DNA of 64,000 nt. Source: Desulfosudis oleivorans Hxd3 (GTDB lineage: Bacteria > Desulfobacterota > Desulfobacteria > Desulfobacterales > Desulfosudaceae). Below are positions 51,596 to 64,000 of the stretch, one piece after another (position 1 is the first letter of the stretch; each line of letters begins with the position of its first letter). Under the pieces are notes generated by a model. That model had not been told where the DNA came from. It ran no database searches and was given only the letters and a program-made list of their open reading frames with translations. Both the position numbers and the translations under genes were made by a program. The stretch is from NCBI RefSeq assembly GCF_000018405.1, contig NC_009943.1, forward strand, positions 616,001 through 680,000. Direction: 5' to 3'.

Positions 51596-52698
51596 GGGAG
51601 AGCTGGGAATCAAGACAGTTTGACTGGGGCCTGCTGCTGCCGGTGGTGGCCCTGGGGATGATCGGGGTGATCGTGCTTTACAGCGCGTCGGCGTCGGCCC
51701 CGGCCCACCTGCAGAAGATGCTGTGCATCAAGCAGGCCGTGTGGTTTGTCCTCGGCCTGGTGCTGGCCGGCGGCTCGCTGCTGTTTCACTATAAGCGCCT
51801 GGACAACTGGGCCATTGTTATTTACATTTTCAGCATGGCCCTGCTGGTGAGCGTGCTGCTCTGGGGAAAGGCGGCCGGCGGCTCTACCCGGTGGCTGCCC
51901 ATGGGGCCGGTGGCGATTCAGCCCTCCGAGCTGGCCAAGATCGCCATGATCATCATTCTGGCCCGGTATTACGCCAAGCAGGCGACCGCGGACGGGCTGG
52001 GCATAAAAAAGCTGCTGGTGCCCATCCTGCTGGTCGGCATTCCCTTTGTCCTGATCGGCATGCAGCCCGACCTGGGCACGGCCATGCTCCTGGCCCTGAT
52101 TGCCACGGTTGTTACCCTTTTTATAAAGGTTCAGAAGCGGACCCTCTACCTGATGGGCGGGGTCATGGGGGTACTGTTGGCCCTGGGGTGGTTTTTTCTG
52201 CTCAAGGAGTACCAGAAGCAGCGGGTGCTGACGTTTCTCAACCCGGACCGGGATCCCCTGGGCGCGGGATATCATATTATTCAGTCGAAAATCGCCATCG
52301 GCTCGGGCATGGTGTTCGGCAAGGGGTTCATGCAGGGCACGCAGAACGCCCTGGCCTTTCTGCCGGAACAGCATACCGATTTTATCCTTTCGGTCATGGC
52401 AGAGGAGTGGGGCCTGGTGGGGGTCAGCGTGGCGCTGTTTCTGTATTTGCTGATTATCATCTGGGGCATCAGTATCGGGTATCAATGCAAGGATAATTTT
52501 GGTATTATCCTGGCGGTCGGCGTCACCGCCATGATTTTCTGGCACGTGGTGGTGAACGTGGGCATGGTGATGGGGCTGCTGCCGGTGGTGGGTGTGCCGC
52601 TGCCCCTGATCAGTTACGGCGGTTCGTCGGTGGTGACTTTCATGCTGGGCATCGGGTTGCTGCTCAACATCAGCATGCGGCGTTCCGGCGTGGAGTGA
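51592..52698 (+). CDS. rodA: Peptidoglycan glycosyltransferase RodA (SEDS)
   Basis: A 368-residue polytopic membrane protein of the SEDS family that polymerises glycan strands as partner of PBP2. Around ten spans are visible, with the conserved WLPMGPVAIQPSELAKIAMI, IGMQPDLGTAML and VPLPLISYGGSSV motifs. Its ATG overlaps the mrdA stop by 4 bp (ATGA), so translation is coupled to that of its partner. Confidence 0.96.
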   Translation: MRESWESRQFDWGLLLPVVALGMIGVIVLYSASASAPAHLQKMLCIKQAVWFVLGLVLAGGSLLFHYKRLDNWAIVIYIFSMALLVSVLLWGKAAGGSTRWLPMGPVAIQPSELAKIAMIIILARYYAKQATADGLGIKKLLVPILLVGIPFVLIGMQPDLGTAMLLALIATVVTLFIKVQKRTLYLMGGVMGVLLALGWFFLLKEYQKQRVLTFLNPDRDPLGAGYHIIQSKIAIGSGMVFGKGFMQGTQNALAFLPEQHTDFILSVMAEEWGLVGVSVALFLYLLIIIWGISIGYQCKDNFGIILAVGVTAMIFWHVVVNVGMVMGLLPVVGVPLPLISYGGSSVVTFMLGIGLLLNISMRRSGVE

Positions 52699-52795
52699 CG
52701 GCGCCCGGACACCGGGTGAACAGAGGCGGATTTTCAGCCATATTACATGACGGGTGCGGCCTTGGCGGCGCCTTATATTTTACACAGGAGCAATC

Positions 52796-53161
52796 ATGGG
52801 AAAGACAGAGAAGGGACCGGATGCCATTACGACGTTTCTGGGGGCTGACGCCTCGGTGGAGGGGACCGTCAGCTTTGAAGGCACCATACGGGTGGACGGC
52901 CGGGTCACGGGAAAAGTCACCAGCGCCTCCGGCACGGTGATTATCGGGGAAAAGGCGGTGATCGACGGCGATGTGTCGGTGGATGTGGCCATCATCAAGG
53001 GCCGGGTCAACGGCACGGTGGATGCCGCCTCCCGCATCGAGGTCTATCCGCCGGCCGCCATTGAGGGGGACATTCACGCGCCGGTGATTTCCATTGACGC
53101 CGGCGTGAAGTTCAACGGGAACTGCTCCATGGCATCGCGTAAACATACGGAAATAAAATAA
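52796..53161 (+). CDS. bacA: Bactofilin
   Basis: A 121-residue cytoskeletal polymer protein. The central region is the bactofilin beta-helix (SVEGTVSFEGTIRVDGRVTG and VINGRVNGTV-like repeats), with short disordered ends. The ATG at 52796 follows ACAGGAG; the frame to 52754 is not needed. It lies after rodA and before the ATP synthase operon and probably has a shape or wall-organising role. The symbol is a family name, not a proven orthology. Confidence 0.88.
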   Translation: MGKTEKGPDAITTFLGADASVEGTVSFEGTIRVDGRVTGKVTSASGTVIIGEKAVIDGDVSVDVAIIKGRVNGTVDAASRIEVYPPAAIEGDIHAPVISIDAGVKFNGNCSMASRKHTEIK

Positions 53162-53226
53162 AATCAATAAAATCATCCCCGGTCGAAAGGCCGGTGAAAA
53201 AAAGTTGTTTTTTTTTCGAAAACCCT

Positions 53227-53254
53227 TTGACATTGAAGCGTCTTGTGCTAAAAG
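53227..53254 (+). promoter_or_regulatory. Possible sigma-70 promoter of the ATP synthase operon
   Basis: TTGACA and TAAAAG are 16 bp apart, with TGC just before the -10 (an extended -10). The start of transcription would fall near 53261, about 75 bp before atpF'. Just upstream a small CCGGTC-GAAA-GGCCGG hairpin and T-run (53179-53216) may end the bactofilin transcript. Confidence 0.4.
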
Positions 53255-53337
53255 GGAAGTTTAATTTTTGCTTAAATCTTCAGTTGATGGGAGTTTGTGA
53301 AACGACTACAACACAGTGGCTGGCGCGGAGGATTTTT

Positions 53338-53856
53338 ATGAGGTTGGATAAAAAGATATCGGCGGGCGCGGCAATGGCATGCGGCATCCTGTTGTCTGCC
53401 CGGGCGGCTTCGGCCGAAGGTGGCATAACCGTTATTCCGGACGGGTCTGTGATCTGGCAGATGGCCAATTTTATAGTGCTTGTGGTGGTGCTTAATTTTG
53501 TATTGTACAAGCCCATCCGCACGGTGGTGGCCCGGCGGAAAGAGAAGATGGAAGGGCTCGACAACAACATCGAGGCCTATACACAGGACGCGGCGGACAA
53601 GGAACGGGCCTTTGCCGAAGGGATCAAGAAGGCCAGGACCCGGGGCATGGACGAAAAGAACGCCCTGATCGAAGCGGCTGCCGACGAGGAAAAGAAAATC
53701 ATGGAGGGCATATACCAGCAATCCCAGATGACCCTTGCCCAGACCCGGGAGGAGATCACCAGGGATGCGGCCAGGGCCGCTGAAGCCCTGCAACGGGAGA
53801 TTGATGAATTTGCCGCTGCTATCGGCTCGAAAATTTTAGGGAGGGACGTTGCATGA
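53338..53856 (+). CDS. atpF': ATP synthase F0 subunit b' (first b-type subunit)
   Basis: A 172-residue stator subunit. It has a membrane span (IWQMANFIVLVVVLNFVLYK) preceded by a signal-like stretch, then a long helical coiled coil rich in charge to the end. The start at 53338 follows GGAGG; the longer frame from 53194 is not supported. It overlaps the next gene by 4 bp. Bacteria of this group commonly have two different b subunits that make a heterodimer in the F-type ATPase peripheral stalk. Confidence 0.9.
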   Translation: MRLDKKISAGAAMACGILLSARAASAEGGITVIPDGSVIWQMANFIVLVVVLNFVLYKPIRTVVARRKEKMEGLDNNIEAYTQDAADKERAFAEGIKKARTRGMDEKNALIEAAADEEKKIMEGIYQQSQMTLAQTREEITRDAARAAEALQREIDEFAAAIGSKILGRDVA

Positions 53857-54455
53857 GGCTGTTTGGAATGTGCGAATCAGTAAAGAAAAAAGCGGCCGTG
53901 ATCGTGGTTGTATCGCTGATGGCGTTCTGCTGCGCCGGTTTTGCGGTTGCCGCTGAACATGGGGCGGAAGCCGCTCCCAAGGGCTGGGTGGCCACGGATA
54001 CGTTCAGGGTCATGAATTTTGCCGTTCTGGCGATTGCCCTGTTCCTGCTTTTGCGCAAGCCGGTTGCCGGGGCCTTGAACAATCGCATCGCCGGTATTCG
54101 CGAGGAGCTTGCCCGCCTGGAAGCCCAGAAGGAGGAAGCCAGAAAAGCCCTGGAGGCCTATAACGAGCGTCTCAAGATGCTCGACAAGGAGGCCGAAAAG
54201 ATCATCGAAGATTACAAGAAACAGGGCGAGGCCGCAAAGGCCCGGATCATGGAGAGCGCCCAGGCATCGGCCGCCAAGCTTGAGGAACAGGCCCGGCGCA
54301 ATATCGACAATGAGTTTGAGTCCGCCCGGCAGAAACTGCGGCTGGATATATTTGAGCAGGCCGTTGCCAGAGCAGAGGCCCTGGTAACGGAAAAAATCAC
54401 TCCTGATGATCAGCACAGGCTGGTCGAAGAATATCTGGACAAGGCGGTGCTATAG
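53853..54455 (+). CDS. atpF: ATP synthase F0 subunit b
   Basis: A 200-residue b subunit. The N-terminus has a signal-like hydrophobic stretch (VIVVVSLMAFCCAGFAV), then a second membrane segment (TFRVMNFAVLAIALFLLLRKP), then a long coiled coil. The start overlaps the b' stop (ATGA) and its own stop overlaps the atpH start. Two hydrophobic segments suggest a cleaved leader, as in several deltaproteobacterial b subunits. Confidence 0.92.
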   Translation: MRLFGMCESVKKKAAVIVVVSLMAFCCAGFAVAAEHGAEAAPKGWVATDTFRVMNFAVLAIALFLLLRKPVAGALNNRIAGIREELARLEAQKEEARKALEAYNERLKMLDKEAEKIIEDYKKQGEAAKARIMESAQASAAKLEEQARRNIDNEFESARQKLRLDIFEQAVARAEALVTEKITPDDQHRLVEEYLDKAVL

Positions 54456-55005
54456 TGAAAAATTATGTTATTCAGAGGCGTTATGCAAAGGCCTTGTTGC
54501 TGATCGGCAAGGAGGACAACAATGCCGAGCAGTACAAGGAGGAGTTGAACGGCTTTGTCTCCGTTCTGGACATGGAAAAGGCGTTTGAAAGCGCCATCAC
54601 CAACCCGCTTTACCCGGTGGAAGCCCGGCGCAAGGTGCTGGACATGGTCATTGAAAAGCTCGGCGTGTCGGTCATGATGCGATCGTTTCTGGCCCTGCTT
54701 TTTGAAAAACGGCGCATTCAGCATGTGCGGGGCATCAACGAGGTGTACCAGAATCTGGTGGACGAGCTCAAGGGGATTGTGCGGGCCGACGTGGTTTCCG
54801 CCGGCGAACTGTCCGACGATGTGGTTGAAAAGATTCGCGCCTCGCTTTCAAAGATGACCGGCAAACAGGTGATTGTCGATATCGCTCAGGATCCGACCCT
54901 GATCGGGGGTATCGTGACAAAGGTAGGGGATATGGTACTGGATGGCAGCATCAAGACCCAGTTGTCAAATATGAAAGAATCTTTAAAAAAGGGTGAGAGA
55001 GTCTA

Positions 55006-55006
<1 letters not shown>
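54455..55006 (+). CDS. atpH: ATP synthase F1 subunit delta
   Basis: A 183-residue delta subunit joining the F1 head to the b stalk. Family marks: [18 protein letters not shown] near the N-terminus and [20 protein letters not shown] near the end. The GTG start overlaps the atpF stop by one base, and the stop overlaps the atpA start by one base, showing tight coupling. Confidence 0.94.
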
Positions 55007-56523
<1,517 letters not shown>

Positions 56524-56565
56524 TTCAGAAAGCCTTGCTTTGAGGGCACATAAGGGTAGTGACAT

Positions 56566-57462
56566 ATGCCATCTTTAAAAGAAGTCCAACTGAAAATAAA
56601 GGGTGTCAAGCAGACCAAGAAGATCACCAAGGCCATGAACATGGTGGCCACTTCCAAGCTGCGCGGCGCACAGACCAACATGGAGGCATTCCGGCCCTAT
56701 GCGGAGAAGTTTGCCGAGGTGCTGGGCAGCCTGGCCGCCAAGGCCGGAGAGGAGACCAGCCCGCTGCTGGTTCCCAAAGAGTCGGTAAAGCGCGTCAACG
56801 TGGTTCTCTGCACGTCGGATCGGGGGTTATGCGGCGGTTTCAACACCAACCTGGTCCGTATGGCCAATGCGTATCTCAAGCGCTGCCAGGAAAAGGAGAT
56901 TGAGGTCTCTTTCACCCACTTCGGCAAGAAGGGGCGTGACTGGTGCCGCAAGATGACCGATTGCGAGCGCAAGAGCGAATACCTCGGCGTGGTGGGCGCC
57001 CGGTTCGGATTTAACGTGGCGGTGACAGCGGGCCGGGAGCTGATCAACGGCTTTTTAAACGGTGATTATGACGAGGTCCATGTTATTTACAGCGAGTTCC
57101 AGGGCATGGCCAAGCAGTTGCCCGTGATCCGGCAGCTGCTGCCGATTCCCCCCATTGAGACGGCCGATTCTCCAGCGTCGGATGGCGGGGAGGATTATCT
57201 GGCGGAACATATCTGCGAACCGTCGCCGGATGAAATTCTTGACGCCATGCTTCCCAAGAATGTTTTTATTCAGATTTACAGCGCCCTGCTGGAGACATCC
57301 ACCAGCGAGCACGCGGCCCGTATGGCGGCCATGGACAACGCGTCCAAGGCGTGCAACGACATGATCAACGAGCTTACACTGCTGTACAACAAAGCCAGGC
57401 AGGCGGCCATCACGGCGGAACTGATGGATATTGTGGGTGGTGCCGAGGCTCTTAAAGGTTAA
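56566..57462 (+). CDS. atpG: ATP synthase F1 subunit gamma
   Basis: A 298-residue central stalk subunit. The N-terminal helix (KGVKQTKKITKAMNMVATSK) and the C-terminal helix with ARMAAMDNASKACNDMINEL, which form the rotating coiled coil, are both present. A short non-conserved insertion occurs around SPASDGGEDYLAEH. It is 42 bp after atpA and 38 bp before atpD. Confidence 0.96.
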   Translation: MPSLKEVQLKIKGVKQTKKITKAMNMVATSKLRGAQTNMEAFRPYAEKFAEVLGSLAAKAGEETSPLLVPKESVKRVNVVLCTSDRGLCGGFNTNLVRMANAYLKRCQEKEIEVSFTHFGKKGRDWCRKMTDCERKSEYLGVVGARFGFNVAVTAGRELINGFLNGDYDEVHVIYSEFQGMAKQLPVIRQLLPIPPIETADSPASDGGEDYLAEHICEPSPDEILDAMLPKNVFIQIYSALLETSTSEHAARMAAMDNASKACNDMINELTLLYNKARQAAITAELMDIVGGAEALKG

Positions 57463-57500
57463 CCAAACAAGCATGTAAATAGATACCAGGAGGTCTATAG

Positions 57501-58904
<1,404 letters not shown>

Positions 58905-58927
58905 CAGCGTTAACAAGGGGATGGAAA

Positions 58928-59329
58928 ATGGCTGAAAATTTGAGGCTTGAAGTGGTTACCCCGGAAAAAACGGTGGTCAGCGACGACGCGCAGATCGTCA
59001 TGGCACCGGGCGTTCTGGGTGAATTTGGTGTACTTGTCAATCACACCCCTTTTTTAACGTCCCTGATGCCGGGAGCCCTTCACTATAAAGATACAGGTGA
59101 AAAAGAGCACCTGCTGTTTGTCAGCGACGGCTTTGCCGAGGTGCTGCCCGACCGGATCACCGTTCTGGTGGAATCCGCCGAAAGAAAAGAGGATATCGAC
59201 CTTCAGCGGGCCGAGGCCGCCAGAGAGCGGGCGGAAAAGCGGCTGGAGAGCGGGGAAGACGTTGATTTTGTCCGGGCAAAGGCTGCTTTGACACGGGCGA
59301 TACAGCGGATTCGCGTAGCCGGCGCCTGA
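58928..59329 (+). CDS. atpC: ATP synthase F1 subunit epsilon
   Basis: A 133-residue regulatory subunit: an N-terminal beta-sandwich (LRLEVVTPEKTVVSDDAQIV and LGEFGVLVNHTPFLTSL) and a C-terminal helical hairpin (RAEAARERAEKRLES). It ends the operon 23 bp after atpD; a terminator follows at 59370. The atpB and atpE genes for the a and c subunits are not here, as is usual in this group, where they form another locus. Confidence 0.95.
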   Translation: MAENLRLEVVTPEKTVVSDDAQIVMAPGVLGEFGVLVNHTPFLTSLMPGALHYKDTGEKEHLLFVSDGFAEVLPDRITVLVESAERKEDIDLQRAEAARERAEKRLESGEDVDFVRAKAALTRAIQRIRVAGA

Positions 59330-59369
59330 CCGGTTCTACCGCCGTTGGCAGTCGATTATTAAAGAATAC

Positions 59370-59407
59370 AAAGGGCATTCCGTTTTCTGGCATGCCCTTT
59401 TGTTTTT
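59370..59407 (+). terminator. Rho-independent terminator of the ATP synthase operon
   Basis: AAAGGGCAT (59370-59378) and ATGCCCTTT (59392-59400) form a 9-bp stem with a 13-base loop, followed by TTTTGTTTTT. Confidence 0.82.
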
Positions 59408-59480
59408 GCCGGGTTTTGTTCCGGTCTGCCGGCGACACGGCCCGGGACTCAAGAACAAGTACCTTGAATACGGATATAAA

Positions 59481-60245
59481 ATGAGCAACTCTCCTGTTTC
59501 TATTGTTATTCTGGCGGCCGGCCTTGGCACCCGGATGAAGTCCGACAAAGCCAAGGTGCTTCACGAGATCGCCGGTAAATCCATGCTCAGCTATGTGCTG
59601 GACGCAGCCCTGACAGTGACGGCCTGTGAACATGTCGTGGTGGTGGTGGGGTGCCAGGCCGAAGCCGTTCGGGCCGAGGCGGCGAAAAAGGGCGGGGTGC
59701 GGTTTGCCTTTCAGGAACGGCAGCTGGGCACCGGCCATGCGGTCCAGTGCGCCCTTGATGCCCTTTCTGAAGAGACCGGGGATGTGGTGATTCTGTGCGG
59801 GGATGTGCCGTTTATCGCAGGCGACACCATTTGCCGGCTGGTTGCCGCCCATCGGCAGGAGGCGCGGGCCGTGACGCTGCTGTCCGTTGCCCTTGAAAAT
59901 CCAACCGGTTACGGCCGTGTCATTCGGGACCCGGAAGGGAATGTCTCCCGTATTATTGAGGAGGCGGATGCTTCGGAACAAGAGCGGGAAATCAATGTCG
60001 TCAACGCCGGTATCTACTGCGTGAAAAAGGACTTTCTGGCCTGGGCACTGTCCCGTATCGAACCCCACAACGCCCAGAACGAGATTTACCTGACCGATAT
60101 AATAGGTGTTGCCTATACGAACAAGCGGCGGATCGGCACACTGGTCTGCCCGGACGCGGACGAGGTGATCGGTGTCAACAGCAGGGCCGACCTGGCCCGT
60201 GCCGAGGAGCGGATGGCAGCCGGTCTTCGGGGGAAAACTTCTTGA
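59481..60245 (+). CDS. GlmU-type uridyltransferase domain protein (no acetyltransferase half)
   Basis: A 254-residue nucleotidyltransferase that matches the N-terminal half of GlmU (LAAGLGTRMKSDKAKVLHEI near the start, then QLGTGHAVQCAL and VILCGDVPF). The stop comes where full-length GlmU, of about 450 residues, would begin its left-handed beta-helix acetyltransferase domain. No remnant of that domain follows; a coiled-coil gene starts 48 bp later. It should make UDP-GlcNAc from GlcNAc-1-P, with the acetylation step supplied elsewhere. A 59481 start (ATG) is used; the longer frame lies over the terminator. Confidence 0.88.
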   Translation: MSNSPVSIVILAAGLGTRMKSDKAKVLHEIAGKSMLSYVLDAALTVTACEHVVVVVGCQAEAVRAEAAKKGGVRFAFQERQLGTGHAVQCALDALSEETGDVVILCGDVPFIAGDTICRLVAAHRQEARAVTLLSVALENPTGYGRVIRDPEGNVSRIIEEADASEQEREINVVNAGIYCVKKDFLAWALSRIEPHNAQNEIYLTDIIGVAYTNKRRIGTLVCPDADEVIGVNSRADLARAEERMAAGLRGKTS

Positions 60246-60292
60246 CTTTTCATGTTTATCCAAATAAATTATGAAACCAGCGAGGTGTATTG

Positions 60293-60568
60293 TTGAACGA
60301 GCAGGAAACCAGACAACTGCACGATCAGTTTGATGAGATTGAAAAACGGGTTGAACAGTTATTTAAAACAATAGAGTCACTTGAAACGGCCAACATCCAG
60401 CTGAAGGATAGAATAAATCAGTTGGAACAAGAGGTTAAGGAGAAAGCAGAAGCACAGGAACGGTTTGTCGAGGAAAAGGCGTTGGTTCGGTCAAAAATCG
60501 ACGCACTGATTGAAAAGATAAATCATTTCAAGTCTCTGGAAGGTAACGCAACAGTGGGGCAGCAGTAA
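60293..60568 (+). CDS. zapB: ZapB-like coiled-coil protein
   Basis: A 91-residue protein that is almost wholly one coiled coil (heptad leucines through KTIESLETANIQLKDRINQL and on to about residue 75). Start at TTG 60293 with CGAGGTG before it. It precedes zapA by 33 bp, and the pair is likely expressed together. In E. coli ZapB works with ZapA at the FtsZ ring; sequence similarity is low because coiled coils diverge, so the name is from context. Confidence 0.6.
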   Translation: MNEQETRQLHDQFDEIEKRVEQLFKTIESLETANIQLKDRINQLEQEVKEKAEAQERFVEEKALVRSKIDALIEKINHFKSLEGNATVGQQ

Positions 60569-60601
60569 GCGGTCTCCACGGTTTTAGAAAAGGGTGTCCT
60601 T

Positions 60602-60892
60602 TTGGGTGAGCATATAACCATTCATCTTTTTGGTAAAAGTTATACATTTGAGGCGGATGCGGATGTTCCAAATGCGCATGCGGTGGCTGATTTACTGGAA
60701 CAGGAGGTAACGGTGGTTGCAAAGAAGGCCGGCGGAACGGCCATTTCACGCAACCCCTTTGCCATGCTTACCCAGGCCGCGCTGAACATCGCCAATGAAT
60801 GCGTCGGGTTGCGAAGCGACCGGCACCGGATGGTGCAGGCCGTGACCACCCGGTCCCAGGCGCTGATTCAGGCGATGGATGCCCGTCTGTAG
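60602..60892 (+). CDS. zapA: Cell division protein ZapA
   Basis: A 96-residue FtsZ-associated protein. The N-terminal beta/alpha region is ITIHLFGKSYTFEADAD, and the helix AMLTQAALNIANECV follows as in ZapA. No ATG is available; TTG at 60602 follows AAAGGGTG. It stands upstream of 6S RNA, the same order as zapA-ssrS in Gammaproteobacteria, which supports both calls. Confidence 0.85.
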   Translation: MGEHITIHLFGKSYTFEADADVPNAHAVADLLEQEVTVVAKKAGGTAISRNPFAMLTQAALNIANECVGLRSDRHRMVQAVTTRSQALIQAMDARL

Positions 60893-60960
60893 TAATTTAA
60901 GGATGGCCTTTTTCGTGAACTGTTGTTCCAATCGTGTAAGGTGAAATGATTTTTGAGGTG

Positions 60961-61145
60961 TACCCCCTGCCGTGCAAGTGATTGATAGATGCTCTTTGTC
61001 CCAACTATAGCAGGACGGGAGCTGTCTCTGGCTCTGGTGTGCAGGTTCCGCATGGACGGAAAAGCCTAAAAGAGCCACACGGCGCCCACCTTGTTTACCA
61101 TGGTCAAAGACCTGGCAACACGGCACAAAGGCAGGGGGATTTTTT
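60961..61145 (+). ncRNA. ssrS: 6S RNA
   Basis: About 180 nucleotides closed by a 9-bp stem (CCCCCTGCC at 60963-60971 with GGCAGGGGG at 61130-61138), extended by GTGC/GCAC pairing, followed by an A-T6 run. The right half reads GGACGGAAAAGCCTAAAA, then CCCACCTTG, and is recognisably like the corresponding part of E. coli 6S RNA (AAGCCUUAAAA and CACCUUG). It lies directly downstream of zapA. 6S RNA binds RNA polymerase-sigma-70 in stationary phase. The 5' end is set by the stem; a weak promoter (TTGTTC-n16-AATGAT, 60923-60950) may drive it. Confidence 0.88.
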
Positions 61146-61323
61146 CACCACAGCACTTTTCCTCAAGTTGAAACTCCTTCTTTTTTCTGTTTTCTTCCCG
61201 TCTGTCGTTTCAGCACTGATTGACGTTTACAGGTGCCCCGGCGCCGGCAGAGCCGGCCTGCCGGTGCCTTTTTTACCTTAAACCGGTCGCTGATCTTTAC
61301 CAGGGACGAGGAGGAATAACCGT
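61146..61323. other. Spacer between 6S RNA and rny with a terminator hairpin
   Basis: There is no gene. The T-rich first half is followed by the hairpin at 61238-61274 and then the ribosome site of rny (GAGGAGG). Confidence 0.6.
61238..61274 (+). terminator. Rho-independent terminator before rny
   Basis: CCGGCGCCGGC pairs with GCCGGC and GCCGG around AGA (an 11-bp stem with a two-base bulge), followed by TGCC and six T residues. It may end read-through from 6S RNA or act as an attenuator in an rny leader. Confidence 0.8.
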
Positions 61324-62886
<1,563 letters not shown>

Positions 62887-62888
62887 CG

Positions 62889-63093
62889 AATGGCTTCGTA
62901 AAACACCCAATTTCTTTGTTGCGTTCTCATAATAGATGGGGGCACGAAAAACGTTTCCAATCCAGAAATGAGAATTTTTTCGCAAGGTCAAGGAAAACAA
63001 GGGATGACGCGGAGGCGTACTGTTGTACACCGCACAAGGAAGCCCGCAGTTTGACGCAGAGATTGCGGAAAAAGGCCATTTATGGATGGAAAC
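62889..63093 (+). mobile_element. Composite palindromic element (family A end + family B), copy B2
   Basis: 205 bp flanked by perfect 9-bp direct repeats TAAATAACG (62880-62888 and 63094-63102). The left end reads AATGGCTTCGTAAAACACCC, like family A; the right 140 bp match family B copy 1 almost base for base and end TGGATGGAAAC. Without it, tyrS would start about 20 bp after rny. No coding capacity. Confidence 0.85.
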
Positions 63094-63114
63094 TAAATAA
63101 CGGAGTCTGTACTG

Positions 63115-64000
63115 ATGAGCGTGGTAGACATACTGAGCGAACGGGGGTTTGTGGAGGCCTTTACCCACGAGCAGGAGCTGCGGGACCTGGCCGCTGAATC
63201 GGCCGTCACCTGCTACATCGGGTTTGATCCCACGGCCTCCAGCCTGCACGTGGGCAGCCTGGTGCCCATCATGGCCCTGGCCCACATGCAGCGAAACGGT
63301 CACCGGCCCATCGCCCTGGTGGGCGGCGGCACCGGCCTGGTGGGGGATCCCAGCGGCAAGACCGAGATGCGCCAGCTGATCACGCCGGAAACGGTTGAAG
63401 CAAACATTGAAGGTATTCAGCGCCAGCTTTCGCGGTTTATTGATTTTGACGGCGGTAAAGCCCTGCTGGTGAACAACGCGGACTGGCTGACCGGCCTGGA
63501 GTACATTCCATTTTTACGGGACATCGGCCGGCACTTTTCCGTGAACCGGATGATCAAGGCCGAGAGCTACCGCATGCGGCTGGAGTCCGAGGAGGGGCTG
63601 AGCTTTATCGAGTTCAACTACATGCTCCTGCAGGCCTACGACTTTCTCAAGCTGTGCGGGGACCGGGACTGCGTGCTCCAGATGGGCGGCAGCGACCAGT
63701 GGGGCAATATCGTGGCCGGCATCGACCTGGTCCGGCGGGTGCTCAACCGCCAGGTGTACGGGCTCACCTTTCCCCTGATCACCACCAGCAGCGGTGCCAA
63801 GATGGGAAAAACCGCTGCCGGCGCGGTCTGGCTGGATGCTGAACGTACCAGCCCGTATGATTATTACCAGTACTGGATCAACACCGACGATCAGGACGTG
63901 GCGCGGTTTCTTTCCCTGTTTACCTTTCTGCCCATGCCGGAAATCCAGGAAGTCAAGCGGATCAGCGGCGCCGACCTTAACAGCGCCAAAGCGGTGCTGG
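63115..64000 (+). CDS. tyrS: Tyrosyl-tRNA synthetase (3' end outside window)
   Basis: The first 295 codons of a class I aminoacyl-tRNA synthetase. The N-terminus has YIGFDPTASSLHVGSLVP, where HVGS is the HIGH motif; MGGSDQWGN recognises tyrosine/ATP; and the KMSKS loop reads SGAKMGKTAAG. The ATG at 63115 follows CGGAGT, which lies in the right flank of the inserted element (the duplicated TAAATAACG leads into it). The frame runs off the end, missing about 100 residues, including the S4-like domain. Confidence 0.96.
   Translation, partial: MSVVDILSERGFVEAFTHEQELRDLAAESAVTCYIGFDPTASSLHVGSLVPIMALAHMQRNGHRPIALVGGGTGLVGDPSGKTEMRQLITPETVEANIEGIQRQLSRFIDFDGGKALLVNNADWLTGLEYIPFLRDIGRHFSVNRMIKAESYRMRLESEEGLSFIEFNYMLLQAYDFLKLCGDRDCVLQMGGSDQWGNIVAGIDLVRRVLNRQVYGLTFPLITTSSGAKMGKTAAGAVWLDAERTSPYDYYQYWINTDDQDVARFLSLFTFLPMPEIQEVKRISGADLNSAKAVL

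Overview
The window looks like chromosomal DNA of a strictly anaerobic, sulfate-reducing-type deltaproteobacterium (Desulfobacterales grade). The grounds are moderately GC-rich coding sequence, an orange-protein (ORP) type cluster of MinD-like Fe-S ATPases and NifX-like proteins under sigma-54 control, many ferredoxin-domain proteins, thiolase/acyl-CoA ligase genes, a DUF362 ferredoxin protein, and an F-type ATPase operon with paired b and b' subunits but no a and c genes. A Desulfococcus/Desulfosudis-like genome is my best guess; the species is inference. No phage, transposase, CRISPR array, tRNA or rRNA was seen.

Layout. 1-730: 3' end of groEL and a terminator. 751-2520: amtB and a PII gene behind a sigma-54 promoter (minus strand). 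3063-6967: FHA protein, Ser/Thr kinase and a large protein with a degenerate GGDEF-like end. 6974-8011: ferredoxin-nitroreductase. 8270-15093: a MerR-TetR fusion regulator with a palindromic operator, then thiolase, PaaK-like ligase, an epimerase fused to a Cys-rich ferredoxin module, and a second protein with that module. 15985-22477: a nitrogen operon (glnD, two amt genes, PII) behind a second sigma-54 promoter, followed by a Yip1-like gene. 22772-26101: nadE, a HEPN-like orphan, a small membrane protein, a YjbQ protein and a HAD phosphatase. 26120-33682: the ORP-like cluster with its sigma-54 activator, a paired palindromic upstream site, a consensus -24/-12 promoter, NifX-like proteins with Gly/Arg tails, two Fe-S MinD-type ATPases, and embedded MBL and CGGC genes. 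33872-37485: ligase-cupin-methyltransferase-methyltransferase cluster. 37589-42968 (minus): acyl-CoA synthetase, transglutaminase and aminotransferase. 43190-46945: DUF362 protein, LD-carboxypeptidase and serine hydrolase around a repeat nest. 47102-53161: mreBCD, mrdA, rodA and a bactofilin (cell shape). 53338-59329: atpF'FHAGDC. 59481-64000: a uridyltransferase-only GlmU, ZapB-like, ZapA, 6S RNA, rny and tyrS (cut by the window end).

How the genes fit together. Three ammonium transporters, two PII proteins and GlnD form a complete nitrogen-sensing set whose two operons both carry sigma-54 promoters; the ORP-like cluster has a third such promoter and its own enhancer-binding protein. The cell-shape, ATP synthase and division/RNA genes are ordinary housekeeping blocks.

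The most unusual structural feature is a set of short palindromic, non-coding elements (families A and B, about 120-205 bp). Several are flanked by direct repeats that look like target-site duplications. These elements sit at gene ends and starts: downstream of the MerR-TetR gene, inside the ORP-like cluster, upstream of mrdA, and between rny and tyrS. The most interesting protein-level oddities are the CxC/CxCCxCCC ferredoxin module fused to an epimerase, the in-frame fusion of a NifX-like protein with a Gly/Arg-rich small protein carrying its own internal ribosome binding site, and the MerR-TetR fusion.
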